DNA from: Stentor roeselii
Lineage: Eukaryota > Ciliophora > Heterotrichea > Heterotrichida > Stentoridae
DNA: 64,000 nt
Assembly: GCA_006503475.1 (NCBI GenBank)
Contig: RSEH01000011.1
Coordinates: forward strand, 185,800 to 249,799
Direction: 5' to 3'
Shown: positions 20,801-29,904 of the stretch, one piece after another
Position numbering within the stretch: position 1 is the first letter of the stretch
Layout of the letters: each line of letters begins with the position of its first letter
Notes under the pieces: model-generated
Told to the model about the DNA's origin: nothing
The model's input: the letters and a program-made list of their open reading frames with translations, nothing else
Database searches by the model: none
Program-made: the position numbers and the translations under genes

Positions 20801-21207
20801 ATAAGATGATCTTTGAAATACTTTTTGTTGTTGTTAACTTTTCCTTGTTTTTGATTGTTTTGTATATAAAAAATTGCTTTAATTTTGATAGAGCGAATTT
20901 GTGGTGCAAAGTAATGCATTTATGTGTTGTTTGGAATACTATTGTTTGTATTCTCAGTAATCATGTTATTGAGGATAATTATGCTTCACTTGTCTTGCAG
21001 TTACTTGGATTGTTTGCTATTGTGATTGGAGGGGTTTATTTTCAGCATAGATTACCTAGTAGTTTACTTATAAGTAAAAAAGGTCGAAGCATTGTGGAGT
21101 TGTTTAGATTTCTTTTTGGACTTCAGGCGTTTGCAAATAGTATTTATATTGATGCTAAGGAGGATGATGAACTAAATTTGTGTGAAGAAGGTAGTTTTAG
21201 TAAGTAA
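17836..21207 (+). CDS. Periplasmic-binding-protein-like receptor with multi-pass membrane region
   Basis: A 1123-residue protein. The ATG at 17836 is chosen because it starts a signal peptide (MVVIIALVQLVFSYN). Residues about 15-310 look like a diverged alpha/beta domain. About 314-720 form a type I periplasmic-binding (ANF-receptor) fold: NPVIVISANTGSFNPNG, YFAVEKINRD, MGVAYVPTLFSMNILLLKQ, SIPFISGIGSAGLLSS and FIRTVSPSSKFSIAW. About 743-1075 hold eight or nine hydrophobic spans with WECMLLIIYFDFFRVFKG and SLACFQIVIYIPIA. The plan recalls class C GPCRs (glutamate/GABA-B type), though the span count looks too high for a simple seven-TM receptor. A role in sensing amino acids or small ligands at the cell surface is inferred. 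No kinase or cyclase tail is present. Confidence 0.85.
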   Translation: MVVIIALVQLVFSYNIYSVGVDIEYQEALSSYISSSSSLKYIPLNSPEDLSSSDPSSITVLISLTKKASEVHFLQLFSESKKIPLLLLSSGNSENFSFFSDLKTECFSYSINSLINYFSFIKPSIIWPYSEENLEILENFQISSDFKLTKISLTDQLTSTQVSIILSKLLKKEAVKGFFFLPDEKFCKTVSKGLEEAFLVQKGNLAVFFTSCVFQVEIDGSLFLTYEGFEQVKNRFEYKKLQIQRFLQVFEKQGLTEHEILKKLKNVYNNQCRFSIVNDDRGMKIKVGEVIDGSIFFHKTLRFLGGIYDIRNYSNPVIVISANTGSFNPNGVAPVYSNVDYHQGTYFAVEKINRDRTYFDKYKFQLYDQVNCGVSIFDYNYSKECFTEHRPNMGVAYVPTLFSMNILLLKQLDSLNLSIPFISGIGSAGLLSSKLEYPYFIRTVSPSSKFSIAWANLIRLYNWNKIIVHYTNDSFGTSAYKILNDSQSEFGFKFINEDKYRSVGYVYDHQSLSPYYINMRKSLSLGCNIVFLIMGDPAAFFWLEGFYDVGARRGDLTFIFFSATGLNNFKAQNADLRKRKELMHGSLAIFNAAWVGQYGEEMKVEYLKYWDDTWGRSYYIDAVYSAAETVDFLLNQGKPFEDKEVFMQAVRSIRFLGATGTVSFDPESNDRNLDTYNVFNFFEDEDGKWHDDAVAMISPLGTVYYVVLKETVWADGELPKSMKENFLNCPFREEEIRKSKDSVNIKIIVSAILFFITSVLMFYALKRMKIKKITMMRFKNYIVFQDYLTFGFIFIEAIQLVSIGPSFDAFNKTLSYISGFLSMDISKITSFRDTTFWIIFYSMTVFSYLWECMLLIIYFDFFRVFKGFYVKVRSLQYLMIPLMSNYLFLPTLVSLVSILMCDYAISDEYTDSYLNFDCNFFCWGGEHITYSSLACFQIVIYIPIAILYRTLWQEQDRSINIHASTYYLILKNFCVVFLVILSKILKDDHKMIFEILFVVVNFSLFLIVLYIKNCFNFDRANLWCKVMHLCVVWNTIVCILSNHVIEDNYASLVLQLLGLFAIVIGGVYFQHRLPSSLLISKKGRSIVELFRFLFGLQAFANSIYIDAKEDDELNLCEEGSFSK

Positions 21208-23006
21208 TAAAACAAGAAAATTATGATATTTTTAGGTTTATCGTAATATTATAATTTTTTAGAGGATTCAAGTTTTAGTTAATCAGATTAAAATTTAAGA
21301 ATCATTTGAATTGTTCAAACTTTGATTTTTTTAACAAATTTATATCATTTAGTATTGGATCAATATTAGGAAGTATAAACATCCAGTATTTTCACTAGAA
21401 ATGAAAGTTCCTGAAAAACATTTTAATCTTAAAAATCTTATCTGAAGTTTCAACTCCTTAATGAGAATTTTAAAGGAGACCAATTTACTGATTTACAATT
21501 GATGAATGTTTTCTGAAGTTTTGATTAAATTTTATAAAACTTCTTCTATATTAGTTAATTTTTTTTCGGATCTAAATGATAAAAAAGCAGGCCCATCAAA
21601 TTCATCACGATTGCCTTAAGATAATTAAACCCTATTAGTAGAAAGCTGAGCACATCAAAATTAATTTTACTATCCGCATTATCATTATAACTTATGGAGT
21701 CAGTTATTTGTTCATTCAGGTGAAACGAACTCAAATTAATTATATTAATATAAAGTCTAACGTCTATTGGAGTTTTTAAAACATGAAATACTTGATTAAA
21801 TGTTAATTTTTTCTCTCCTGGTAATAATTCAACTGATATTTCCCAAGTATAAATTCTTTTAGTATATTGATTAGGTGTATTTAGATCTCTTAGTATTTTT
21901 GCAAAAGTTTTATTAGTATAATTAGGTCACAAAACTTATAAAGATATATAATTACAATTTGAATAGTTATGAATTAATCGATTTGCTTATGCGATTGAAG
22001 AGTGAGCAAGTTGAAAGAATAGTGCGATATAAAAACTAGGATTTTATCAGAGATTCTAGTAAATAGATTGGATAGTTGAACTTTTGTAATATTTCTAATT
22101 GATCACAAATCAAGATCAGATCAGGCCTGACCGGGATACGAATTTGTGAGTTAAAAACAGAAAATCAAATCGAAACTAAACACTTTTATAACTATATTAT
22201 GAAGTGTGCTGATAATTTGATCAAATCCCATATTCTCGATTTTTACATCTATTTTAAAGTGGTGAAAAAACTGCTTTTTTTAAGTGGTTGATATAGCACT
22301 TTACGATGCCTTCCTCGCTTTCAAAACATTCATTTGTTCAAATATGAAGTATTTTGATTTCAGAATCAAATTATCACGTAGTTTTAATGAATGGGTATAG
22401 ACTTATCAGAAATGAAGAAAAGAAGTACTTAAAGGTAGATCATATCAAATAGTGCCGATAAGTTTAGTTGAGGAAAACTTAACGAATTCGCAGTAATTTA
22501 GGTATTGTTTAGTGAGTCAAAAGACTTAAAGTAAATATTTTATCTAAAATATTTAGATAGAGCTTTTAGTTCCAATAAATTATTCGTGGTTTCATATAGG
22601 CATTTAATATATAAAGATTTAAAGCAAAATTTAATAAAAAAATATGATAATAACCATCAAATTTTATATTCTCCTTTCGAATGATATAATATATATTTGG
22701 AATTATTAATCAAATTGTCTTATAATCTATTGCTCATTTCATAAAATTTAAAAAATTTCAGATGATGTTGGGTTATCAAATAAAAATCTTCTAATTACAA
22801 TATTATTATATTTCTAGCTTACCTTCCTAGAAAACTTGTAAATCAAAATTTCTGATATCTTGCTCAAGAATTAAATAATTAGCTAAACTCTATAAAAAAC
22901 CTTACTAATAAACTTCAACTACCGATCACTTTGCATTCATGCAAGAATTCAATATTTCCAATCCAATAAAATTTTTCAAATCCTAAAAATCTAAATGATA
23001 ACCTTT
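21208..23006. other. AT-rich spacer with one orphan open frame
   Basis: About 1.8 kb between the receptor-like gene and a small minus-strand gene. The only coding-like trace is a 123-codon minus-strand frame at 21555-21926 (listed separately). A 10-bp palindrome TCAGGCCTGA occurs near 22120. No tRNA or rRNA was recognised. Confidence 0.6.
21555..21926 (-). pseudogene. Orphan open frame, possible gene remnant
   Basis: A minus-strand stretch of 123 sense codons, without an ATG near its start, ending in TAA (21555-21557) and bounded upstream by TGA (21927-21929). The translation looks protein-like (KRIYTWEISVELLPGEKK; LTFNQVFHVLKTPID) and ends with a hydrophobic C-terminal segment (LSFLLIGFNYLKAIVMN). 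Codon use is AT-rich like the spacer. It may be the last part of a decayed gene, or an exon whose upstream part I could not find. I do not recognise the family. Confidence 0.35.
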
Positions 23007-23510
23007 CTAATTTAGTGAAGAATGATTATTTTCCGTGATTCTTCTTGGAGTATTTTTCATGATTGTAGTGAAAATCCCCTGAACAGGTCCAAGTTTTTCC
23101 CTTAACGATCTTCGATCATACTTTTTCTGTTCCCTATAAACCGAGCTAAAAATAAAACTTCTCTTAAAAAAGTCCTTACTCCTTTCAGGGGAACTATAAT
23201 GTTTATCTCCCATATTCGCAAAGTTCAAGAAATTTCTTTGTTTGTCTAAACTTTCGACCCTCTTTTTCGATCCCATGATCTTCTCAATTTTGAACTCTTC
23301 TCTGCAAAGTCTTTCTAAAACAGCATTTCCTCTCGAGTTCTTCACAATTTTTGTATGGAAATCATACATTTTTCTCTCGCTGAACATTGGAACTATGTGC
23401 TTTTTATTTGGCATTAAGCTGAAATTCGAGTAACTTTTAGAGTTTCCGTGAAGACCTGAGGAAGAATTTTGAAGTGCGGGGAATGAGTTTTTATTTCTCG
23501 GGTTTTCCAT
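23007..23510 (-). CDS. Small basic hypothetical protein
   Basis: A 167-residue protein, rich in Lys, Arg, Ser and Asn, with no signal peptide or membrane span. About residues 55-85 form a likely helix (KIVKNSRGNAVLERLCREEF), and the C-terminus is basic (RRSLREKLGPVQGIF). I recognise no domain. It stands alone between two AT-rich spacers. Amino-acid composition and ATG context support a real gene, but no function can be given. Confidence 0.65.
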   Translation of the reverse strand: MENPRNKNSFPALQNSSSGLHGNSKSYSNFSLMPNKKHIVPMFSERKMYDFHTKIVKNSRGNAVLERLCREEFKIEKIMGSKKRVESLDKQRNFLNFANMGDKHYSSPERSKDFFKRSFIFSSVYREQKKYDRRSLREKLGPVQGIFTTIMKNTPRRITENNHSSLN

Positions 23511-24189
23511 TATTAGAGAGGCTTAGTTGGGAGGTTTTGAGGTTTGGGTTTTGAGGGGTTTATGTAAGGATTTGAAAAATTTTAGATTTTAATGTTGAGT
23601 TTGCATTAATTTTAGGAGATTTGGTTTTTTACTTTTTTTGATAGGATTAGATGTAATTTTTGGTTGATTATTAAGAATTGGGAACTTAGAAATTAATGGA
23701 TATGTTTAGGGAGTTGATTTTAGTTTTTTAGAGAGATGATTTTTATGTATTAGAATTTGATTTTATCTGTGAAATGATGGTTAGATATGTATTAGAATTT
23801 GATTTTATCTGTGAAATCATGGTTAGAAATTGTTATATTGATTATGTAATTATAAATTTACTAGATACTACCTCAGAAGATCCGATTTATAGTAAAATAT
23901 TAGAAAAAAAAATATATTAAATAAATTATGATGCATGCTAATGGTTCAACTTCAAAATATTCTAAGAACTATTTTATCACAGTTTCAAATTAAGGTTTAT
24001 TTATTAATTTACTCATGATCAATGTTTTAACATTCATCTTTCCTAACACTAAATAAATAAAATGAAGATAAATGTTAAAATATCTTCATATATTAACCTA
24101 AAAAAAATTTAAAAAATCTTTTGATAACAATTAATTTCCCCAATTCACATAAATTTTTCATCAAAAATCTTTCTAGCCAACTCCCAATT
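23511..24189. other. AT-rich spacer with a 42-bp tandem duplication
   Basis: Between two minus-strand genes. It holds the 42-bp direct repeat at 23744-23827. The end next to the WD40 gene might contain a short last exon if a 16-nt intron is used there (see the WD40 entry). Confidence 0.6.
23744..23827. repeat. 42-bp tandem duplication
   Basis: Two head-to-tail copies (23744-23785 and 23786-23827) starting tatgtattagaatttg and differing at one base (gatgg versus catgg). Noncoding context. A young local duplication. Confidence 0.85.
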
Positions 24190-26262
24190 TCAATACCTCG
24201 CCAAATACTTACAAACTTCAAACTGAATCTCCTTATTAAAATCAAGCCACTCCTTACACAAGCTAAAACATCTAAAACTTTTCTCAAGTTTTTTCTGTTC
24301 AATATTCCAAACACAAATTCCATTAAAAAGATCAGCACTAACAAAAAAATCATTTCCAGTGACAAGTACTTTCCAAACAACTTCCAAATGTCCATCAAAA
24401 CAAGCATAACGACATTTATTCAAAACATCCCAAACACAAACAACTCTATCATCTCCAGCAGAAGCTGCAAATTTTCCATTTTTCGTAAATTTTACTGAAT
24501 AAACATGTTCCGAATGAGCATCAAAGACTGCAGCTTGTTTAAAAGTTTCCATTTCCCAAAGTCTGACCTTTCCTTCAAGATCTCCAGACAAGACAAGTCG
24601 TTCATCTTGTGAGACATCGACACAAAAGACTGAAACTTGATGTCCATTCAACGTAGCTACTCGAAGGCGAAGTCTTAAGTCCCAAACAATGAGATTATCA
24701 ACTGGCCCTTTTGAAGCACTGAGCAGAAAGTTCATTGATGGCGAGATGCAAGTCGCCATGACGAATGCGGAATGACCTTTAAGCCTTAAATGATTTTCAG
24801 GTATTTTAAAATTCCAGATAATTGCATCGTTCATACTTCCAAAAGACACTAAACCTTCTTGAAGCACTTCAGAACCTACTTCAAAAGGCTCAAGACTCAG
24901 AAAATTGTTGGGAAAATTGCAAGATATTCTGAAAATCGCTATTTTTGAATCACGTGAAGCTGAAAAAATCAAATCGTTGAATGAGAGAACTGAGTTTATG
25001 TGATCTTTATGAGGCGAAAAACTTCGAAGTTTTGATTTTGACTCTAAAGCCCAGAGGATGATGGAGTTATCACAAGAACTAGATAAAATGAACTTATCAT
25101 CTGAAGTCACTGCAACAGATGTCACGTTTTTCGTGTGTCCGTAAAAGGTGCAGAATAAAGTAAATGAATTATTTTCCCAGACTTTCACAGTTTTATCATA
25201 TGAACCTGTTATTATGAACTTGGTATTTTTCGTCTGGGCTATCGAACTTATACGTAAACTGTGAGCTTTTAAAGAAACAAGAGAAGTGCAAGTCTCCAGG
25301 TTCAAGACCTCCAAATTAAACCCCAGGGCCAAGTAGCAAGTGTTGAAAGGAGAAATCAAACAGAAGTAAACTGCATCACGAGCAATAATTTTCTTAATTT
25401 TTTCAGAATTTTCAGTTTTCCAAATTATTATTTCTTTTATCTGACTTCCAGATATTACCCAACGAGAGTCAAAAGTAAAGGCTACTGAATTTACTGCCCC
25501 TTCATGTCCCAAGTAAACATTTTTTACTTTTTTGCTTTGAAGGTCCCATAAAACTACTGACTTGTCTAATGATCCTGATACTGCAAGACTGGAGTCTTCT
25601 GAAATGCTTAAAGACCTTACTGTTGACTTGTGGTTTAAAAGACATGCGGTTTGGGTCTGCTTCGCCACGTCCCACATGCGAACAGAGGAGTCTTCAGAGC
25701 CGCTTAGTAAAAATGACCCGGTTTTTGATATTGCAAGGCATCGATAACCTCCACTGTGATTTTGTAGGAATTTTTCAAAGTTCATTTGCTTTAGTTTGAA
25801 AGGATCTTGAGTTGTTGAATAAAGGTTTATTGAATAGGTTCTTTTAATTTCGTCTTGTAAGGATTGTACTGTGAAGTCGTTGATTATTATCTCTGATGAA
25901 AGGATCATTCGAAGTTCTTCCAGGGTTGAAAGGGTTGAGTTTTGGTTTTTAAGTAATTCTGAATAGTGAATGATACTGGAATTTAATTGGGTTATCAGAG
26001 AATATTGCTCGTTTTCTAATTGTTTTATTATGGTTCGTGTTTTTTGATGGATTTCAGGGATTAGTGATTTTAAGGATGTTATCCAGTTGTTGAGTTTGGT
26101 TGAGAGGAAGATGTTCTGGGTTGGATTCGAGATATCTGCGAGTTTATTGTATGAATGTTGTCCTTCTAATTGTAAGTGTAAATTGATGTGGTAATCACAT
26201 AAATATATGTTGGAACAATAGCACATGTAAGATGGATATCTTAAGCACCAACTACAATTCAT
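24190..26262 (-). CDS. B-box-like zinc-finger / coiled-coil / WD40 protein
   Basis: A 690-residue protein. About residues 3-37 hold a Cys/His cluster (CSWCLRYPSYMCYC, then CDYHINLHL) like a B-box zinc-binding module. About 50-150 are helical. About 170-665 contain some twelve WD40 units (SVRMWD, SVVLWD, TVKVWE, NSIILWA, KVRLWE, RVVCVWD, GICVWN), enough for two propellers. No catalytic domain is present, so it is probably a scaffold. The frame ends at TGA after KYLARY. Two alternatives exist. A 16-nt intron gtaagtatttggcgag would extend the protein to 24093. UGA read-through would add about 27 residues with a second UGA. The plain TGA stop is preferred but not proven. Confidence 0.85.
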   Translation of the reverse strand: MNCSWCLRYPSYMCYCSNIYLCDYHINLHLQLEGQHSYNKLADISNPTQNIFLSTKLNNWITSLKSLIPEIHQKTRTIIKQLENEQYSLITQLNSSIIHYSELLKNQNSTLSTLEELRMILSSEIIINDFTVQSLQDEIKRTYSINLYSTTQDPFKLKQMNFEKFLQNHSGGYRCLAISKTGSFLLSGSEDSSVRMWDVAKQTQTACLLNHKSTVRSLSISEDSSLAVSGSLDKSVVLWDLQSKKVKNVYLGHEGAVNSVAFTFDSRWVISGSQIKEIIIWKTENSEKIKKIIARDAVYFCLISPFNTCYLALGFNLEVLNLETCTSLVSLKAHSLRISSIAQTKNTKFIITGSYDKTVKVWENNSFTLFCTFYGHTKNVTSVAVTSDDKFILSSSCDNSIILWALESKSKLRSFSPHKDHINSVLSFNDLIFSASRDSKIAIFRISCNFPNNFLSLEPFEVGSEVLQEGLVSFGSMNDAIIWNFKIPENHLRLKGHSAFVMATCISPSMNFLLSASKGPVDNLIVWDLRLRLRVATLNGHQVSVFCVDVSQDERLVLSGDLEGKVRLWEMETFKQAAVFDAHSEHVYSVKFTKNGKFAASAGDDRVVCVWDVLNKCRYACFDGHLEVVWKVLVTGNDFFVSADLFNGICVWNIEQKKLEKSFRCFSLCKEWLDFNKEIQFEVCKYLARY

Positions 26263-27586
26263 TTATCAAAATATAGACAAATTTTCCTACATTTGTTAGT
26301 AAAATATGGAATCTTGATGATATAATAAGGTTAAGGATCGGCTTTAGATCTTAGGATGATGTCTTTTAGGTAAATATATGAAAAGTTTGGTTGTTTCGGT
26401 AAACTTTTAAAAGAAACAGATAAAATAATTTTTGTATAAAGATATATTAAGATTAAATATGAAATATTATACAGAAGCATACTGAATAGGATTTATTATC
26501 AAAGAGGAACGTTAATATTTGATCAAGCATTTCAAAATTATAATCAAACCATTTCAGACTTCTTTAGTCCCTGATCTTTTTCCACACTTGTCCTATTTCT
26601 ATAAATTATCCATCCTGGTTCTCGTGAATCTTTTGTACTTTGAGGTATTTCATTCTTTTATCCAATTTTAATCTGAAATAATCCAAGTGTATGAAAGAAT
26701 GTTTGTCAATTCAATAGTTAATAAAAAGATGCAAAAATAAGTTATCAATATCTTTTTGCAGCCAGTATGAGAAATTTCTGTTCACTTTAGATTCTTGATA
26801 ATTCTCTTTGTTTTGGAATGTTATAATCTAGGAACGTTGTATTTGAATAAAAAAATTAATTAATAATGGGACTTGGAATAATATTTGATATTCTCATATA
26901 GTCTGAATTAACACATAGATTCATTTTCATGGATCAAGGAGATGTAAGCCATTTAAATATGTTTTAAATAGATACAGAATGCCATCAATCCCTCACTTAT
27001 AGAATTGATAGAGTGATCAGAATAAACATAATTAAATTTCACAAAAATCAATTTTTTAATTATAATTCAGTTTATGTTATTTCAATACTTTATACTGAGA
27101 AATAATTATATTGATAAAATTTATATCTTTAGTTAACCTAAATACCTAGTCATGCTTTTACTGATCCCCAGTCTAAATAAAAGATATCCTAACCCTTTTT
27201 ATAACAATGAGTACATCATTAGGTAATAATCCACCAAATACTATAAAAATCATAAAAAGATAACTAATCTAATAATCTAAATTATGAAATTCCAAGATAT
27301 ATACCAACAATCTGGATATTTCCCGAGCCAATCTCAAGATTTCGGTTCTTTAGGTTGAAAGCTTCCATATTCGCGATTCTTGGTCTCAAGATTATAGACA
27401 GCCACTTTTTTTCATTCAACCTTCCTAGTCCAACCATCTCAATACTTTTTACAATTTTTAGTAAATTTTACTAGCTTCAATATTTTACACAAACTTTCCA
27501 TCATTTGAGATCATTAATTATTTTGGCTCTCCTCAAAGAGTAGCCCACTCAAAGTACTTCTTGGCAGGTTCTAACTTTTTATTGAA
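26263..27586. other. AT-rich spacer, no gene seen
   Basis: About 1.3 kb with stops in all frames and many A/T homopolymers. It should contain the promoter of the WD40 gene. No RNA gene or repeat was recognised. Confidence 0.6.
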
Positions 27587-28237
27587 CTAAAATAACTGAA
27601 GCCTACTCATCTTTACCTTTATTAAGAACTTTAACAGGCTGTGACTTTTTAATACTAAAATCGAGATTTTCTTGAATTTTTTCAATATTTTATCTTTCTG
27701 TGCGAGTTCTTTCCTTAACTTTAAAATCTCTTGTTTAAAAGGGTCAATAAGGTTGTTTGCGCTAGCAGAATGGTCTCCTTCAACTCTTATTTGGCCACTT
27801 GGAGATCTAATCAAGTTATCTAAGACCCTTGAGCTATTTCTAGAAAAATCGTTATTATTTTTCATTTTATATGAAACAAGCTTTGCCTGCTCAATCGAGA
27901 AGTCGATTCGGCTCGGGTCAAATTTGAATGACTCAAGACTGCCAAGGTTTCTGTTCATTTTTTTTAAGTTTCTTATTTTCACTGCGGAAGTATCGGTTAG
28001 GGCAGTGATTATCGCTTGGATATTTGTTGAAATGCTGATAATGCAGTCTTTTATTAAGTTTCTTACTGATTTTAAATTGAACTTTGAACTTCGATTTCCA
28101 TCGGGAATGAAGGAATTTAAGAAGTGGCCTGTTTCTTTTGGGTGAAGCTCACCGTGAAATATGCAGTTGTTTATTGGTTTACAATCTGGACAGATGTAAG
28201 TCATGTTGTTTCTGCAGGACCTGGATTGACAGGACAT
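27587..28237 (-). CDS. Short B-box-like zinc-finger / coiled-coil protein, possible frameshift near the end
   Basis: A 216-residue protein. The N-terminus (about 3-45) has Cys/His residues in B-box-like order (CQSRSC, ICPDCKPINNCIFHGELH, then HF), like the start of the WD40 protein at 24190-26262, but no WD repeats follow. About 45-110 and 165-190 are helical, with QEILKLRKELAQKDKILKK a clear coiled coil. After that the frame turns hydrophobic and odd (SILVLKSHSLLKFLI). One base more near 27680 would instead give a hydrophilic continuation ending at TAG 27603-27605 (IQENLDFSIKKSQPV). The gene may therefore carry a one-base deletion. It could be a degraded or truncated paralogue of the WD40 protein. 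Confidence 0.65.
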   Translation of the reverse strand: MSCQSRSCRNNMTYICPDCKPINNCIFHGELHPKETGHFLNSFIPDGNRSSKFNLKSVRNLIKDCIISISTNIQAIITALTDTSAVKIRNLKKMNRNLGSLESFKFDPSRIDFSIEQAKLVSYKMKNNNDFSRNSSRVLDNLIRSPSGQIRVEGDHSASANNLIDPFKQEILKLRKELAQKDKILKKFKKISILVLKSHSLLKFLIKVKMSRLQLF

Positions 28238-28326
28238 TTTTATTATTCGATATAAAGTTAAAAAATGTAGAATTTCAGTATTATCTAATATTCAAGTCAC
28301 TTCGAGGATAATTTTATTCCTAATAA

Positions 28327-29385
28327 CTAATTATCAAAGGAACTCATGCAAACTGGGCAGATATTCTTCTCTGAATAGATCACTTCATTTAAAACACACT
28401 TTCCATGAAATGCATGTTGGCATGGTAAACATCTGATTTCAAAATCTCTTGTAAATCTCTCACCACAGATTAAGCATCGTTTCTGCCCATTAATAGTTTG
28501 ATCAGGTCCAAGAAAAACGATTTCCGCTAGAGAATATTTTTGTTTTATTAAGTTATCTGTTTCAAAAAATGTGATTCGATTACTGAATTTTTTATCATTG
28601 TCGGAAAGAGACTGTTCATTTTTTAAATCTGGAGGGTTTACTGTTGAAGGAGATAGACACTCTTTATCATCCACTAACTGATTTTTACAGTTATTTTCAT
28701 TTAAATTTTCAACTGGAGGTGTTTCAAGGCACTCTTGTTGATTAACTATCTGATCATCAGAATTTCTATTTTTCCTTGCTTTACAAATTTTAATAAAACA
28801 ATAGATTACAAAAGCGAATGGTGTAAATACCTAAATATCTTTTACACATCCACAACAGATAGCAGTAATAATGAGTATAACAATAAAAATTATAAAAAGT
28901 TCATCAGATGAATTTTTAGAGCAAACTTGACTATATGGATCTTGTTCTGTTACTAAATGATAGCCTTTCCTGCAATTTTTGCATTCACCACTTGAATAGC
29001 AAGATACACAATTATCTGTTCCGTTAGTGGTGCAGTTATATAAAAGTCTTGAATTAAAGATTTCATTCATGAAATATTCACACTTATAAGGCTCAAAGCA
29101 AAGACACTCATCTGGGCAATCCGCTTCACAGTAGGCATCCACACTATGATAGCCTTCATTGCAATTTAAACAAAATTCATTAACTTCATCATAATCTTGA
29201 CAATTATCTATTTTTTGGATTTTAGGAATATCAGAATATATACAGCCAGATTTTGAAAGACTGTAGAATTCTGGACATTGAATTCAAATATTTGGAGATA
29301 ACGATGAGCATCGAACACAATTATCAATATTGCAGTTCATAGCTTCAGATTTTATTGTTTTAATCAATAGTATGAAAATTGCCAT
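28327..29385 (-). CDS. Cys-rich ectodomain / TM / RING-finger protein, one 15-nt intron, in-frame UGA
   Basis: Exons 28846-29385 and 28327-28830 give 347 codons. The start MAIFILLIKTIKSEA (ATG 29383-29385) looks like a signal peptide. A Cys-rich furin-like ectodomain follows (about 17-150). The membrane span (LFIIFIVILIITAICCGC) crosses the splice site. The C-terminus is a RING-H2 finger: CLICGERF, then CLPCQHAFHGKC and CPVC. Splicing out gtaaaagatatttag joins ectodomain and RING in one frame. Known PA-TM-RING-like proteins are membrane E3 ubiquitin ligases. Codon 34 (29284-29286) is UGA within SPNI-UGA-IQCPEF, so the gene is either read through, nonsense-mutated, or starts further down at a poorer start. 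Confidence 0.78.
28831..28845 (-). other. 15-nt intron in the TM-RING gene
   Basis: Minus strand gtaaaagatatttag, phase 0, A at position 10. Removal fuses the ectodomain/TM frame to the RING frame. Confidence 0.88.
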
Positions 29386-29904
29386 TATTATAAAGGATTG
29401 AAAATTAAAAATTGTAGGGAAAATGGGTATGAATATTATATAAAATTAAACTTTTTGCATAGAGTACTGATCATGATATTCAACTGAGATTTAGTTTATC
29501 CGTTTTATTTAATAGGGATACTTTTCCTATTAACTTAAATATCACAGTAAAATTGAGATCAAATACTTCTTAAATTTTTGTTATCTTTAATACTATGAAA
29601 ATAAAACATTCCTTTGTCGTCAAATACCACTTTTACATTCATTTAGTGAACAGCTTCAAAATTAAAATTAATAATTGATTCTTTAAAACATCTTCTTATA
29701 TGATAGATTATGAGTAAAATGCTTATATGCACATTTTCACAAAGACTTCAATATTTTTAAAGTTATTTATAATATTAATATTCATTAATATTTACCTCTA
29801 TTACTGATTAAAAACAGATCATAATACACCCGATTATCATTTAAAAAAACTACCACAACCCCAAAATTTCCAAAAATAAATTTCGTTACCTAAATGCATA
29901 TTAA
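29386..29904. other. AT-rich spacer, no gene seen
   Basis: Between two minus-strand genes. Upstream region of the TM-RING gene and downstream of the acidic coiled-coil gene. Stops in all frames, nothing recognised. Confidence 0.6.

Noticed and set aside
22116-22150. Palindromic TCAGGCCTGA region as a tRNA or attachment site
   Set aside because: No cloverleaf arms, no TTC-loop and no CCA-adjacent acceptor can be drawn. It is a short palindrome only.
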